Part shown: positions 17,335 to 26,873 of the stretch, one piece after another
Position numbering within the stretch: position 1 is the first letter of the stretch
How the letters are laid out: every line of letters begins with the position of its first letter
Assembly: GCF_000743575.1 (NCBI RefSeq)
Contig: NZ_JQGC01000003.1
Location: 186,001-250,000, forward strand
DNA from: Devosia riboflavina
GTDB taxonomy: Bacteria; Pseudomonadota; Alphaproteobacteria; Rhizobiales; Devosiaceae
Direction: 5' to 3'
Length of the DNA stretch: 64,000 nucleotides
Notes under the pieces: model-generated
What the model was told of the DNA's origin: nothing
What the model saw: only the letters and a program-made list of their open reading frames with translations
The model's database searches: none
Position numbers and translations under genes: made by a program

Positions 17335-18141
17335 ATGACGGGAATCCTGGGCGCTTATTGCGGAAGTTTCGGTCGCACGACCCTCCTCGATATCCAGCGT
17401 CCCATCGCCTCGCATGCACACCCCCATATGCACCTGCTGTTCAAGCTCTCCGGCGCCGATCGGGGCATGCTGGTGGATGACGAGGTGCATATGCTGAGCG
17501 AGAACAGTTGTATCCTCGTCAATTCCTGGCAGCGCCACGCGGATGTGGAGGCGCTCTGCATTGCGCCAACCCTGGTTCTGGCGCTCTATATCGATCCGGT
17601 CTGGTACGCCGCCCGCACCAACCACTCGGCCGATAGCGTCTTTTCCCGCCTCAGTTGCGATATTGGCCCGGTCACGCGTCAATCGGCGGCGCGCATTGCC
17701 GGCTGGCTGGTGCGGCCCCGCCGTCCGGTTGATACCACGCTCGAGCGCGCCATTCTCACTATCATCGAGGATACGGTCGCCCGCGCGCATCTGGCGCCGC
17801 GCCAATCGAGCAGCGATTTCCGCATCCGCCGTGCCGCCCGGGCCTTGCGCGACGACATTCACGTGCGCCCCGACCTTGCGGCCCTCGCGCGGCAGGTCGG
17901 TCTCTCGCGCTCGCGCTTTTTCGATCAGTTCAAGAATGCCGTGGGCGTGGCCCCGGTCATGTATCTCGATGGGCTGCTGCTCGAACGCGCCATCGATCTC
18001 CTGGTCAGTTCACAAGCGCCGCTCGACACCATTTCGCGGCAGTTGGGCTTTTCGGCGCCCTCCAGCTTCACCCGTTTCTTCCGCGAACGTGTGGGCTTTC
18101 CCCCGAGCACATTGCGCGCCGCCAGCAGCCCGCAGCACTAA
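17335..18141 (+). CDS. AraC-family transcriptional regulator (second paralogue)
   Basis: A 268-residue regulator, exactly the length of the paralogue at 6624-7430. It shares the opening MTGILGAY, the sensor motif SHAHPHMHLLFKLSGADRG and the C-terminal DNA-binding domain (LAALARQVGLSRSRFFDQF, then LGFSAPSSFTRFFRERVGFPPS). GGGGAGG precedes the ATG at 17335. It is last in the amino-sugar-like operon and faces an aldehyde dehydrogenase gene on the other strand. The third CGGACGCT box lies before that dehydrogenase, so this protein or its paralogue may control it. Confidence 0.92.
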   Translation: MTGILGAYCGSFGRTTLLDIQRPIASHAHPHMHLLFKLSGADRGMLVDDEVHMLSENSCILVNSWQRHADVEALCIAPTLVLALYIDPVWYAARTNHSADSVFSRLSCDIGPVTRQSAARIAGWLVRPRRPVDTTLERAILTIIEDTVARAHLAPRQSSSDFRIRRAARALRDDIHVRPDLAALARQVGLSRSRFFDQFKNAVGVAPVMYLDGLLLERAIDLLVSSQAPLDTISRQLGFSAPSSFTRFFRERVGFPPSTLRAASSPQH

Positions 18142-18187
18142 GGCGTAGCGGCCCCACCCTTGCGAATGGAGCCGCCGATGTCTGGGA

Positions 18188-19552
18188 TCAGGCCGGAAGG
18201 TTCCAGACCAGCTTGGCATTGGTCAGTTCGCGGGCGCCCAGCGGTCCCAGTTCCCGGCCAAAGCCCGAGCCCTTGACCCCGCCGAACGGCGCACGCGGAT
18301 CGGAGCGCACGAAGTCGTTGACGAAGACGGCCCCGGCTTCGAGCTGCCCCACAACGCGGCGAGCGCGATGCGGATCGTTGGTCCAGACCGCACCACCCAA
18401 GCCAAAATCGGTGGCATTGGCGCGGGCCACGGCCTCGGCTTCGCTGGCAAAGGGGAACATCAGGGCCACCGGACCGAAGAACTCTTCCTGCGCAATGGCG
18501 GAATCGGGATCGACGCCGACGATAACGGTCGGTTCGAAGAAATTGCCCGGCCCGTCCTTGGGCTTGCCCCCGGCGATTACCCTACCGCCGGCCGCCACGG
18601 CCTCGGCAATCTGCCGTTGTGTGGTTTCGACAAGATCCGCCTTGGCCAGCGGCCCGAGCTTGGTCGCCGGATCCATCGGATCGCCCATCGGCAAGGCGGA
18701 GGCCGTCCGTGCAAAAGCCTCGCAATACCTTTCGAAGATCGGCGCGGCGATCAGGAAACGCTTGGCGGCAATGCAGCTTTGCGCATTGTTGGAAAAGCGT
18801 GACACGACGCCGATGCTGACCGCCTTGTCGAAGTCGGCGTCCTCGAAGACGATGAAGGGGTCGGAGCCGCCCAGTTCCAGTACGGCCTTCTTGCCGTGAG
18901 CGCCGGCGGCCTCGGCAACGGCTCGGCCGGCGGCCGTGCTGCCGGTGACGGTGACCGCGCGGACGCGCGGGTCGGCAATAATGCCGGAGACGGCATCGCG
19001 ACGAACCCGCAGATTGGTATAGAGGCCGGCCGGTCCACCGGCATCGCGCACCAGATCCTCAAGGGCCTGGGCCGAGCCCTGCACGAGGTCGGCATGCTTG
19101 ACCAGCACCACATTGCCGGCGATCGCCACCGGAATGAAGAAGCGCAGCACCTGCCAGAAGGGCAGATTCCAGGGCATGACGCCAAAGATCGGGCCGATCG
19201 ATTCATAGACCACGGTGCCCGCAGTACCTTCGATGGGTTCATTGGCCAGATAGCGCGGCCCGGCCTCGGCAAAATGCCGCGCGCCGCTGGCGGCCTTTAT
19301 CACTTCGGCCCGCGCCTCGCCCACCGGCTTGCCCATTTCACTGGTGATCAGCGCTGCATATTGGTCGGCGCGCTGCTCCAACAGACCTCCAAGACGAATA
19401 AGGAAAGCGGCACGGTCTTCCATAGGCGTGACCGACCAGGCGCGATAGCCGGTCCGGGCCCCCTCCAGCAGCCGTTCGAGATCGGCTTCGCCATGAGCGG
19501 AGAACTCGGCGCTCACCACGCCGGTCGCCGGATTGATGGACTTGAAAGACAT
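18188..19552 (-). CDS. NAD(P)-dependent aldehyde dehydrogenase, succinate-semialdehyde dehydrogenase (YneI/Sad)-like
   Basis: Cytoplasmic aldehyde dehydrogenase of 454 residues, the compact size of the YneI/Sad group. Visible active-site parts are PWNLPFW (Asn129), LELGGSD (Glu226) and the nucleophile in NAQSCIAAKR (Cys260). The ATG at 19552 follows GGGAGG. An 'AVFVNDFVRSDPRAPFGG' stretch near the C-terminus fits the semialdehyde dehydrogenase group. It could oxidise aldehydes produced by the amine oxidase at 4323-6290, since the two promoters share a sequence box, although the genes are 12 kb apart. Exact aldehyde is not determined. Confidence 0.9.
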   Translation of the reverse strand: MSFKSINPATGVVSAEFSAHGEADLERLLEGARTGYRAWSVTPMEDRAAFLIRLGGLLEQRADQYAALITSEMGKPVGEARAEVIKAASGARHFAEAGPRYLANEPIEGTAGTVVYESIGPIFGVMPWNLPFWQVLRFFIPVAIAGNVVLVKHADLVQGSAQALEDLVRDAGGPAGLYTNLRVRRDAVSGIIADPRVRAVTVTGSTAAGRAVAEAAGAHGKKAVLELGGSDPFIVFEDADFDKAVSIGVVSRFSNNAQSCIAAKRFLIAAPIFERYCEAFARTASALPMGDPMDPATKLGPLAKADLVETTQRQIAEAVAAGGRVIAGGKPKDGPGNFFEPTVIVGVDPDSAIAQEEFFGPVALMFPFASEAEAVARANATDFGLGGAVWTNDPHRARRVVGQLEAGAVFVNDFVRSDPRAPFGGVKGSGFGRELGPLGARELTNAKLVWNLPA

Positions 19553-19644
19553 GGCATTCCTCCCGATAGGCACTTGATTGCTCTATGAGAGGATTGCCCC
19601 GGCCGTATGCCTGGGGCCAGTCTTTGCGCCACTTTGAGGGACAA

Positions 19645-19676
19645 AAAGCGGACGCTCGGTCAAGAGCATCCGCTTT
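19645..19676. terminator. Terminator-like hairpin that also contains CGGACGCT box 3
   Basis: AAAGCGGACGCTC (19645-19657) pairs with GAGCATCCGCTTT (19664-19676) with a single mismatch. On the minus strand it is followed by a T-run, so it can end the importer operon that stops at 19708. The same bases include CGGACGCTCGGTCAA (19649-19663), 97-111 bp before the aldehyde dehydrogenase start, so it may also be a regulator site. Confidence 0.55.
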
Positions 19677-19707
19677 CGCATAGGCGCCAAAGCGCACCTC
19701 GAAGAGG

Positions 19708-20586
19708 TCAGGCCTTCACGCTGCCCGTCGTCAGGCCGCCAAGCCAATAGCGCTGCATGAAGAGGAACAGAATGACCACGGGCACGATGGAAACCACGGC
19801 GCCGGTGAGGACGATGGAATAGAGGATGGCGCCACCGGCCCCACCGCCGAGCTTGTACCATTGAGCAAGGCCGACGGTGACGGGCAGCGTATTGGACGAA
19901 CTCAGCACCACCAGCGGCAGGAAGTAGTTGTTCCAGCTCCAAACGAAATTGAGCAGCACGACGGTAGAAAAACCCGGCGCCATCAGGCGGAAGGCAATGC
20001 TCCAGAAGATGCGAAACTCGCTGGCGCCATCGACGCGGGCGGCGTCGATCAGCTCGCTAGGCACCGACTCGTCGATATAGGACTTCATCAGATAGACGCC
20101 GAAAGGCGACACCATGGACGGCAGGATGAAAGCCCAGGGCGTGTTGACGAGGCCCATCGAGGTCACGAGCAGAAAGAGCGGCACGACCAATGCCGTCTGC
20201 GGGATCATCACGGCGCCGAGCACGACAGCGAAGATCGCCTTCTTGCCCCTGAACTCATACTTCGAGAACGCATAGGCAGCCCAGGTGGACAGCAGAGCCG
20301 CCCCCACCGCAATGGTCGTGGAATAGACGAAGCTGTTCCACAGCCAGGTGGAGAAGATGGCGTTCTGATAGGCGAAGACGAGCTGCAGATTGTCCCAGAG
20401 GGCAAAGCTGTTGCCGAACCAGAAGCCGAAGGTGGTGAAGAGATCGGCATTGCTCTTGGTGGAGGAGAGCAGCACGTAGACGATCGGCGCGAAGCTATAG
20501 AGGATGAAGAGAACCATCAGCGCAGTCAGCATATTGCGGCTGACGCGGAAGGAGCGAGATGAACTGGTCTTGCCGACAATGGCCAT
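19708..20586 (-). CDS. CUT1 sugar ABC transporter permease, MalG-like
   Basis: Inner-membrane permease of 292 residues with six membrane segments and an EAA loop variant (DAARVDGASEFRIFWSIAFRLM, about residues 190-211). It ends in QRYWLGGLTTGSVKA, the classic MalG tail. Its start codon directly abuts the stop of the MalF-like gene, which implies tight coupling. Last gene of the leftward operon; its ATPase partner is probably at 26874-27953. Confidence 0.93.
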   Translation of the reverse strand: MAIVGKTSSSRSFRVSRNMLTALMVLFILYSFAPIVYVLLSSTKSNADLFTTFGFWFGNSFALWDNLQLVFAYQNAIFSTWLWNSFVYSTTIAVGAALLSTWAAYAFSKYEFRGKKAIFAVVLGAVMIPQTALVVPLFLLVTSMGLVNTPWAFILPSMVSPFGVYLMKSYIDESVPSELIDAARVDGASEFRIFWSIAFRLMAPGFSTVVLLNFVWSWNNYFLPLVVLSSSNTLPVTVGLAQWYKLGGGAGGAILYSIVLTGAVVSIVPVVILFLFMQRYWLGGLTTGSVKA

Positions 20587-21510
20587 TTATTTGCCCTCCC
20601 GCCGGGCGCTGACAAGCTGGAACACATAGGAGACGACAGCCACCACGGCGCCGAGCACGAAGGAGATCGCGGCCGAGTAATTGTAGTCCTGGTTCACGAA
20701 GGCCAGGTTGTAGGCGTAGATGTTCGGGGTATAGCTGCTGGTGATGACAGCCGGAGCCAATGCCTCGAGCAGATAGGGCTCGGCAAAAAGCTGCAGCGCG
20801 CCGATGGTGGCGAAGATCACCGTGACGAGAATGGTGCCGCGGATCAGCGGCAGTTTCACATAGATCACATATTGCCAGGCGCGCGCGCCCGACACCACGG
20901 CCGCCTCCTCGAAATCGGCCGGAATGGCCTGGAGGGCGGCGAAATAGATGATCATGAAATAGCCGACATGCTCCCAGATCGAGATATTGGCGATGGCATA
21001 GAGCATGGTGTTGGCATTGAAGAGATCGGGGCGCGGCAGGCCGAAATAGTCGGCGATCTGCGTCATGGGTCCGAATGAGGGACCATAGAGATAGCCCCAG
21101 ATCAGCGCGGCAATGACCGTCGGCACGGCATAGGGCAGGAAAAGGCCGAGCCGGAAGAAGGCCCGGGCCCAAAGCATGCCGCTATCGAGGATCAGCGCCA
21201 AAAGTAGCGCGGCGCCGAGCATGACCGGGAGCTGGAAAAGGCCGTAGCGCAGGAGCAGGAGCACGCCGTCCCAGAATTTCTGGTCGGTCAGCGCCTTGCC
21301 GTAATTGTCGAGGCCGACAAAGCGTATCCCGCCCACCATGGTTTCGCGGAAGAAGGATAGCTGCAGCGCGTAAAACAGCGGCACGACCAGAAAGACGATG
21401 AAAAGCACCAGAAAGGGCGCGAGAAAGAAATAGGGCGCCAGTTTCTGCGCCCATTTGCTGGATCGCCGTCGAGCCGGCCGAAGCGGGCGAGCGGATATAT
21501 CGGTCATCAT
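20587..21510 (-). CDS. CUT1 sugar ABC transporter permease, MalF-like
   Basis: Inner-membrane permease of 307 residues. A basic N-terminus (RPARRRSSK) precedes the first membrane segment (LAPYFFLAPFLVLFIVFLVV). The EAA loop reads EEAAVVSGARAWQYVIYVKLPLI. Two adjacent ATG codons are possible starts (21510 or 21507) after AAGGA. It sits 99 bp after the binding-protein gene, with a strong hairpin in that gap. Confidence 0.92.
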   Translation of the reverse strand: MMTDISARPLRPARRRSSKWAQKLAPYFFLAPFLVLFIVFLVVPLFYALQLSFFRETMVGGIRFVGLDNYGKALTDQKFWDGVLLLLRYGLFQLPVMLGAALLLALILDSGMLWARAFFRLGLFLPYAVPTVIAALIWGYLYGPSFGPMTQIADYFGLPRPDLFNANTMLYAIANISIWEHVGYFMIIYFAALQAIPADFEEAAVVSGARAWQYVIYVKLPLIRGTILVTVIFATIGALQLFAEPYLLEALAPAVITSSYTPNIYAYNLAFVNQDYNYSAAISFVLGAVVAVVSYVFQLVSARREGK

Positions 21511-21563
21511 TTCGTCCTTGGGCGGCAGAAAACGTCCGCAGGGCGCTGCGCTTGAAAGAAGTT

Positions 21564-21591
21564 GGGCGCGCCACGGGGAGGCGGCGCGCCC
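21564..21591 (-). terminator. Stem-loop after the binding-protein gene
   Basis: GGGCGCGCC (21564-21572) and GGCGCGCCC (21583-21591) are perfect 9-bp inverted repeats just after the binding-protein stop and before the permease start. Probable mRNA-stabilising or partial-termination hairpin that raises binding protein over permease. Confidence 0.55.
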
Positions 21592-21609
21592 GGAGGTCCT
21601 GGGAGGACT

Positions 21610-22935
21610 TTAGGTGATAACGGTGTAACCCTGCTCGCTGGCATAGGTGACCATGGCTTCCTGCGTGCGGTCGAGCGCATCGGCAAGCGTGCCATTGCCG
21701 GCAACGGCAGCGCCGACATTTTCCTGCAGGGCGCTGGTGAAGACGTCATGGAAGGGCGAGAACTGATAGCCCGGAATGACGTGCTCGGCCGCTTCGGCGA
21801 AGACTTCGTTGACCGCCTGGCCGCCGTAGAACTCGGAGGGCGTGCCCATCAGGTCCTTGTCGGCCAACAGCTCCTTGCGCACGGGGAACAGGAACTGGTC
21901 GGTATTGTAGAGGCGGGTCGCCTCGCCGTCCGTAGCCATGAAGGTTGCGAACAGCGCCGCTTCTTCCGGATGCGCCGTCGGCTTGATGACGCTGAAGGTC
22001 GAGCCGCCCCAGTTGGAGGTAAGGAATTCGCCATCCTTCCACTGCGGCAACTGGCCGGCGCGCCACTTGCCGACGCTCTGATTGGCCACATTGGTGAGCT
22101 GCACCGGGCTCCAGGCCGCGGCGATCCAGCTGGCAATGGTGCCATTGTCGAAGGCGGTGAACCATTCCGGCGTCCAATTGGGCGTCAGGTCGACGGCCTT
22201 GGCATCGAGCAGGTCCTGCCAATAGGCAGCCCAGGCCTTGGCCGGCTCGTCATTGATGCGGATGGTCATGTCGGTGCCGTTGAGCGCGAAGGGCTTGTTG
22301 CCCGCCTGCCAGAGCACACCGATCATCCAGCCACCGTTGTTGGCGCCGAAATTGGTGAGGAATTTACCGGGATTGTCGACGGCATACTTCTTGGCGAGTT
22401 CGGCAAAACCGGCCCAGGTCGGCGGCACTTCGGCAGCGCCGGCGGCTTCGAAGAGGTCGGCGCGGTAGAGCAGACCCATCGGACCGGAATCCCAGGGCAT
22501 GGCATAGACGCCGCCGGCAGCGTCGCTCACCGATTCCCAGGACCAGTCCACGAACTGATCCTTGACGTCATTGGCGCCATAAGGCGTCAGATCGAGCAGC
22601 GCATCGATGGCGCGGAACGAAGGCAGGCGCTGGAATTCGGCCTGCACGATATCGGGGAATCCCGAGCCAGCGCGCAAGGCGGCGCGCAGCTTGGTGTTCT
22701 GGTCTTCGCCGCCGATGCTTTCCAGCGTCACCTTGATATGGGGATATTTCTCCATGAACAGGGCGACCTGATTTTCGGTGCGCGGCGTCCACGCCCAGAA
22801 GGTCAGGTTGACGGTTTCCTGCGCGTGGGCAATGCCCGGCAGGTTGGCGAGAGCAGGCGTAGCAAGCCCAGCAGCGGCAGCCTTCAGAAAGCCGCGCCGG
22901 CCCAGGCGGAAATCGGGCTTATTAAGATTGGTCAT
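21610..22935 (-). CDS. CUT1 extracellular sugar-binding protein with Tat-type signal
   Basis: Periplasmic binding protein of 441 residues. I start at the ATG at 22935 because GGGGAGGA precedes it. The N-terminus has a twin-arginine motif (LGRRGFLKAAAAG near residues 12-24) and cleavage near AHAQET, so it may be exported folded through the Tat pathway. The mature protein begins TVNLTFWAWTPRTENQVALF, an SBP_bac_1 pattern. It heads the leftward importer operon facing the LacI gene, whose intergenic region contains paired GCAAATT repeats. The substrate is unknown; the right-arm dehydrogenases suggest a sugar or sugar acid that is oxidised after entry. Confidence 0.92.
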   Translation of the reverse strand: MTNLNKPDFRLGRRGFLKAAAAGLATPALANLPGIAHAQETVNLTFWAWTPRTENQVALFMEKYPHIKVTLESIGGEDQNTKLRAALRAGSGFPDIVQAEFQRLPSFRAIDALLDLTPYGANDVKDQFVDWSWESVSDAAGGVYAMPWDSGPMGLLYRADLFEAAGAAEVPPTWAGFAELAKKYAVDNPGKFLTNFGANNGGWMIGVLWQAGNKPFALNGTDMTIRINDEPAKAWAAYWQDLLDAKAVDLTPNWTPEWFTAFDNGTIASWIAAAWSPVQLTNVANQSVGKWRAGQLPQWKDGEFLTSNWGGSTFSVIKPTAHPEEAALFATFMATDGEATRLYNTDQFLFPVRKELLADKDLMGTPSEFYGGQAVNEVFAEAAEHVIPGYQFSPFHDVFTSALQENVGAAVAGNGTLADALDRTQEAMVTYASEQGYTVIT

Positions 22936-23070
22936 TCGGTCCTCCCCGAAAATGCATCCACTCGACCCCAGCGCGTCCGGGCGTCCCGCCCCTCTTTGAT
23001 CGCGTGAAAACGGCAAGCCGCAGCGACTGCAATCGTGCCGGCAGGCGTCGAGATCGCCGCTAAAGCATCA

Positions 23071-23114
23071 TACGCAAATTTCCGTGTCAATGCGCAAATT
23101 GCTCTTTGCGCAAA
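23071..23114. promoter_or_regulatory. LacI operator cluster in the divergent promoter (left side)
   Basis: TACGCAAATT (23071-23080) and TGCGCAAATT (23091-23100) are direct repeats 20 bp apart that flank a minus-strand TTGACA (23090-23085). A perfect palindrome TTTGCGCAAA (23105-23114) follows. The two decamers recur as exact reverse complements after the LacI gene at 24200 and 24221. The site pair would control the importer operon on the left. Confidence 0.65.
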
Positions 23115-23189
23115 ACACTTGTTGCGGTTGCTTGGCGGGGGTTGCGCAGCTATGGTCCGCAAAAGTCCGCGTCGGAGCGCTCCAAATCT

Positions 23190-24197
23190 ATGGCAAGGTC
23201 AGCAAATCAGGTCGAACTGGCGCGGATTGCAGGGGTCTCCGTCAGCACGGTCTCCCGGGCCTTGTCCAATTCCAGGGGCATTAGCGCGGAGCTGCGCATG
23301 CAAATCCTGCAGCTTGCAGACCAGATGGGTTATCGCAGCCGTGGCAGCACGGAGCCGGAAAACCGCAGAATTCGCATGTATGTCACGACCAATGCGGCGA
23401 CTGGCGGGCTCGCGACCTTTTACAATGTCCTCATCGAGGCCATGCAAACGGCAGCCCGCGAGGCCGAACTCAACCTCGAAATCCGCCTGAGCCACGACAA
23501 GGCGCTCGATCTCGCGCGGCTCGAACGCGATGCCGGACCAGACCCGGTAGCCGCGACCCTCGTCATGGGCATCGATCCGCCCGATGAAGTGCTGTCCCAA
23601 TTCGGCCCCTCGCGGCCGCTGATTCTCGTCAATGCCTTCGACCCGCTGATGCGCTTCGATTGCATTGCCCCCAACAATTACTACGGCGCCCATTGGGCGA
23701 CGCGCCGGCTCCTCGAAGCCGGACATCGCTCGCTCCTGCATGTGCGCGACCAGCACCGCTGGACGACAACCCAGCGCGAACGCGGCTTTCTTGCGGCCGT
23801 CGACGATGTAGAAGGTGCCAAAGGCAGGATCGTCGATATCCGTCTTGGGGACGACGCGCTTCATACCGCCATAGCCGAACGCCAGGCAGGAACTGCCGAT
23901 TGGACGGGTATTTTCTGCGTGCACGACATGGCCGCGGTTCGCGTCGTGCACGCTCTCGAAGCCGCGCATTTCCGCATCCCACAGGACGTTTCCGTGGTGG
24001 GCTTTGACGACTTGCCGGCGGCCTCTCTCATGACCCCCAAACTCTCCACCATGCAGGTGGATTGCGCCGCCATGGGACAGGAAGCCATTGCTCTGGTTCT
24101 GCGCCGCCTCGGCCAGCCCAATGCACGGCCAGTTCAGGTGGAAAGTGCCGTCACCTCCACCGAAGGCGGCACAATTGCGAAAATTTCCGCAACTTAA
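23190..24197 (+). CDS. LacI-family transcriptional regulator
   Basis: A 335-residue regulator with an N-terminal LacI helix-turn-helix and hinge (VELARIAGVSVSTVSRAL, about residues 8-25) and a periplasmic-binding-protein-like effector domain (FDDLPAASLMTPKLSTMQVD near residues 272-291). I choose the ATG at 23190, which gives the standard LacI N-terminus; a frame extending to 23106 would run over the operator palindrome. The ribosome site is weak (GGAG about 12 bases upstream). It is located between the importer operon and the dehydrogenase operon, and matching repeats flank it on both sides, so it probably represses both arms and its effector is likely the imported sugar. Confidence 0.92.
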   Translation: MARSANQVELARIAGVSVSTVSRALSNSRGISAELRMQILQLADQMGYRSRGSTEPENRRIRMYVTTNAATGGLATFYNVLIEAMQTAAREAELNLEIRLSHDKALDLARLERDAGPDPVAATLVMGIDPPDEVLSQFGPSRPLILVNAFDPLMRFDCIAPNNYYGAHWATRRLLEAGHRSLLHVRDQHRWTTTQRERGFLAAVDDVEGAKGRIVDIRLGDDALHTAIAERQAGTADWTGIFCVHDMAAVRVVHALEAAHFRIPQDVSVVGFDDLPAASLMTPKLSTMQVDCAAMGQEAIALVLRRLGQPNARPVQVESAVTSTEGGTIAKISAT

Positions 24198-24199
24198 GA

Positions 24200-24230
24200 A
24201 ATTTGCGTAGCGTGCTTGCGAATTTGCGCA
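24200..24230. promoter_or_regulatory. LacI operator cluster before the dehydrogenase operon (right side)
   Basis: AATTTGCGTA (24200-24209) and AATTTGCGCA (24221-24230) are the reverse complements of the left-side decamers at 23071 and 23091, here 21 bp apart. They sit between the LacI stop and the 2-hydroxyacid dehydrogenase start at 24289. Confidence 0.65.
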
Positions 24231-24288
24231 ACGCATGCGATAGGCTCCTCAAGGGTGCGAGAGGCACCGGTATGACCGAGGAAGCGAT

Positions 24289-25323
24289 ATGTATGAGGCA
24301 CGCGACAGGACCGGCCGCAAACCGATACTGGGCTTTGCCTATGATCCCTCGCTGACGCGCGGGGTCTATTCGGATGACGCCCTGGCGCGGCTCAGCGCCT
24401 TTTGCGACATTCCCGATCCCCGTCCGGTTCGCAGTTTCGAGCATGCCGAAAGCCGCGAACTGCTGGCCGGGGTCAATATCCTCGCCACTGGTTGGGGCTG
24501 CCCAAAACTGGATATCGCGGCGCTGCGCGCCATGCCAAAACTTGCCATGGTGGCTCATGGCGCCGGCACGGTGAAAAACTTCATCTCGCCCGCCATCTAC
24601 GAAGCCGGCATTGCCGTGACCAATGCGGTCGCAGCCAATGCAGTGCCGGTGGCCGAGTTTACGCTGGCCTCCATCCTCCTCGCCAACAAGCGCGTGCTTT
24701 TCCTGCGCGATCTCTATCGCGAAACGCGCGAGGGTCTGCAGCGCCATCCCGTCATGGAATCGTCCCTCGGCAATTACCGCAAGACGATCGGCATTGTCGG
24801 CGCCTCGCATATCGGCCGGCTGGTTCTCGACCTGCTTCGCCCCTTCGATTTCACCGTCCTGCTCGCTGACCCCTATCTCTCCGCGGATGCAGCAAGGGCC
24901 CTGGGCGCCAAGCTCGTGCCGCTCGATGACCTCCTCGCGCAAAGCGATGTCGTCTCGCTGCATGCACCGGCCCTCGCCAGCACTCGCCACATGATCGATG
25001 CCCGACGGCTGGCTTTGCTTGGCGATGGCACAACGTTCATCAACACGGCGCGCGGAAGCCTCGTCGATCAGGATTCGCTCACCGCGGAACTGGTATCGGG
25101 GCGCATCGACGCCGTCATCGACGTTACCGAACCCGAGGTCCTGCCCGCGGGTTCGCCGCTTTACGACCTGCCCAATGTGCTGCTGACGCCGCATATCGCC
25201 GGCGCGGTCGGCATGGAACGCGAGCGGCTGGGGGATATGGCGGTCGACGAGATCGAGCGCTTCGTGACCGGCCAGCCGCTGCGCCATGCGATCGACCCGG
25301 CCTTGCTCGAAAAGATTGCCTAA
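24289..25323 (+). CDS. D-isomer-specific 2-hydroxyacid dehydrogenase (NAD-binding)
   Basis: Cytoplasmic dehydrogenase of 344 residues that interconverts a 2-hydroxyacid and a 2-oxoacid. The nucleotide motif is GIVGASHIGRLV (about residues 166-177). The catalytic set is present: Arg in NTARGSLVD, Glu in DVTEPEVLP, and His in LTPHIAGAVG. GAGGAAG precedes the ATG at 24289. First gene of the right-arm operon, followed by an aldehyde dehydrogenase and an ABC ATPase. The substrate could be a sugar-derived hydroxyacid such as a glycerate or aldonate derivative; the family includes phosphoglycerate, glyoxylate and hydroxypyruvate reductases. Confidence 0.9.
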   Translation: MYEARDRTGRKPILGFAYDPSLTRGVYSDDALARLSAFCDIPDPRPVRSFEHAESRELLAGVNILATGWGCPKLDIAALRAMPKLAMVAHGAGTVKNFISPAIYEAGIAVTNAVAANAVPVAEFTLASILLANKRVLFLRDLYRETREGLQRHPVMESSLGNYRKTIGIVGASHIGRLVLDLLRPFDFTVLLADPYLSADAARALGAKLVPLDDLLAQSDVVSLHAPALASTRHMIDARRLALLGDGTTFINTARGSLVDQDSLTAELVSGRIDAVIDVTEPEVLPAGSPLYDLPNVLLTPHIAGAVGMERERLGDMAVDEIERFVTGQPLRHAIDPALLEKIA

Positions 25324-25339
25324 TCATAGAGAGTTGCTC

Positions 25340-26863
25340 ATGACCAGCCAGAGGACCGCCTTCGTCGAACCCCGCCGGGAAGATGCTCGCTTCACCCAGA
25401 AGCGGCGCTACCAGATGCTGATCGACGGCAAATCCGTCGAGGCAGAGGGCGGCGAAACCATCACCCGCGAAAGCCCGGCCTATGCCGATCTCGTAGTTTC
25501 GGAAATTCCGCGAGCGACGAAGGGTGACGCGGAACGCGCCATTCTGGCGGCGCGGCGGGCCTTTGACACCGGCCCTTGGCCGCGCATGTCGGGCAGCGAA
25601 CGCAGCCGCATTTTGGCGCGGATCGGCGAAGCCATCTATGAGCATCGCGAAGAATTGGCAGTGATCGAATGCCTTGAAGTGGGCAAGACCATCCGCCAGG
25701 CGCGCGGCGAAATGGGCGCTTCGGCCGAATTCTGGCGCTATGCCGCCGGTCACGCCCAGGGTCTGACGGGCGAAACGCATAATAGCCTCGGCGACAATGC
25801 CATCGGCCTGATGCTACGCGAGCCTGTCGGCGTCGTCGGCATCATCACGCCGTGGAATTTTCCGCTGCTGATCGGCTCGGAGCGCGTGCCGTGGGCGCTG
25901 GGCGCCGGCTGCACCGTGGTGGTCAAGCCGAGCGAATTCACCTCCGGCTCCACCATCCGCATGGCCGAACTGGCCCGCGACTGCGGCTTGCCCGATGGCG
26001 TCTTCAACGTCATCACCGGCTATGGCGATCCGGTCGGGCAGCTCCTTGCCGAGCACCCCGCCACCGATTTCCTGTCCTTTACCGGCTCGTTCCGTGTCGG
26101 CCAGATCGTAGGTGGGCTTGCCGCCTCCAATATCAAGCGCGTCGGGCTCGAACTCGGCGGCAAAGGCCCGCAGATCATCTTTGCCGATAGCGACCTGGAA
26201 GCGGCGTCCGATGCCGTCGCCCGCTCGATCTTCGGCGTGGGCGGCCAGGCCTGCATCGCCGGCAGTCGCCTCATCGTAGAGGCACCGGCGCGCGATGAAA
26301 TGCTCGAGCGGCTGGTCAAAATCGCCGACAAGGTGGTGATCGGCGATCCGCTCGATGAGAACGTGCATGTCGGCTCGCTCATTCACCGGCCGCATCTGGA
26401 AAAAGTGGAGTCCTACGTCAATGCCGGCCGCAAGGCCGGGGCTCGTCTCGTTACCGGCGGTGAGCGGCTGAGCAATGTCGGCAATTATTACGCGCCCACG
26501 ATTTTTGACGCTGTCGATACCGATATGAGCATCGCCCGCGACGAGATTTTCGGACCGGTGCTGGCGACCTTCGCTTTCGAGACACCGGAACAGGCCGTCG
26601 CCCTCGCCAATGACACCCAATACGGTCTTTCGGCCGGCATCTGGAGTCGCGACATCACCAAGGCGATGCGCACCATCCGCCAGGTGCGCGCGGGCCGCAC
26701 CTGGATCAATTCGGCCGGCGGCGGCGCCCCCGAAATGGGCATTGGCGGCTTCAAGCAGAGCGGCATCGGCCGCGAAATGGGCCATTATGGCTTTGACGAA
26801 TACAGCACCTTCAAGAACGTGTTCATGGGGCTCAACCCCGTGAATACGCCTTGGGTGGAATAG
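25340..26863 (+). CDS. NAD(P)-dependent aldehyde dehydrogenase
   Basis: Aldehyde dehydrogenase of 507 residues from the ATG at 25340. Active-site features are PWNFPLL (Asn near 173), [10 protein letters not shown] (Glu271), and the nucleophile in [10 protein letters not shown] (Cys305), plus [10 protein letters not shown] before it. A longer frame overlaps the previous gene by 38 bp and lacks support, so I reject it. It lies 16 bp after the hydroxyacid dehydrogenase and 10 bp before the ATPase gene. It is a full-length class unlike the compact enzyme at 18188. Sugar aldehyde oxidation is plausible; glycolaldehyde or lactaldehyde are alternatives. Confidence 0.92.
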   Translation: MTSQRTAFVEPRREDARFTQKRRYQMLIDGKSVEAEGGETITRESPAYADLVVSEIPRATKGDAERAILAARRAFDTGPWPRMSGSERSRILARIGEAIYEHREELAVIECLEVGKTIRQARGEMGASAEFWRYAAGHAQGLTGETHNSLGDNAIGLMLREPVGVVGIITPWNFPLLIGSERVPWALGAGCTVVVKPSEFTSGSTIRMAELARDCGLPDGVFNVITGYGDPVGQLLAEHPATDFLSFTGSFRVGQIVGGLAASNIKRVGLELGGKGPQIIFADSDLEAASDAVARSIFGVGGQACIAGSRLIVEAPARDEMLERLVKIADKVVIGDPLDENVHVGSLIHRPHLEKVESYVNAGRKAGARLVTGGERLSNVGNYYAPTIFDAVDTDMSIARDEIFGPVLATFAFETPEQAVALANDTQYGLSAGIWSRDITKAMRTIRQVRAGRTWINSAGGGAPEMGIGGFKQSGIGREMGHYGFDEYSTFKNVFMGLNPVNTPWVE

Positions 26864-26873
26864 GGAGGATTGC

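Noticed and set aside
21562..23007. 481-residue plus-strand frame over the CUT1 binding protein
   Set aside because: Antisense shadow of a binding protein with clear signal peptide and motifs.
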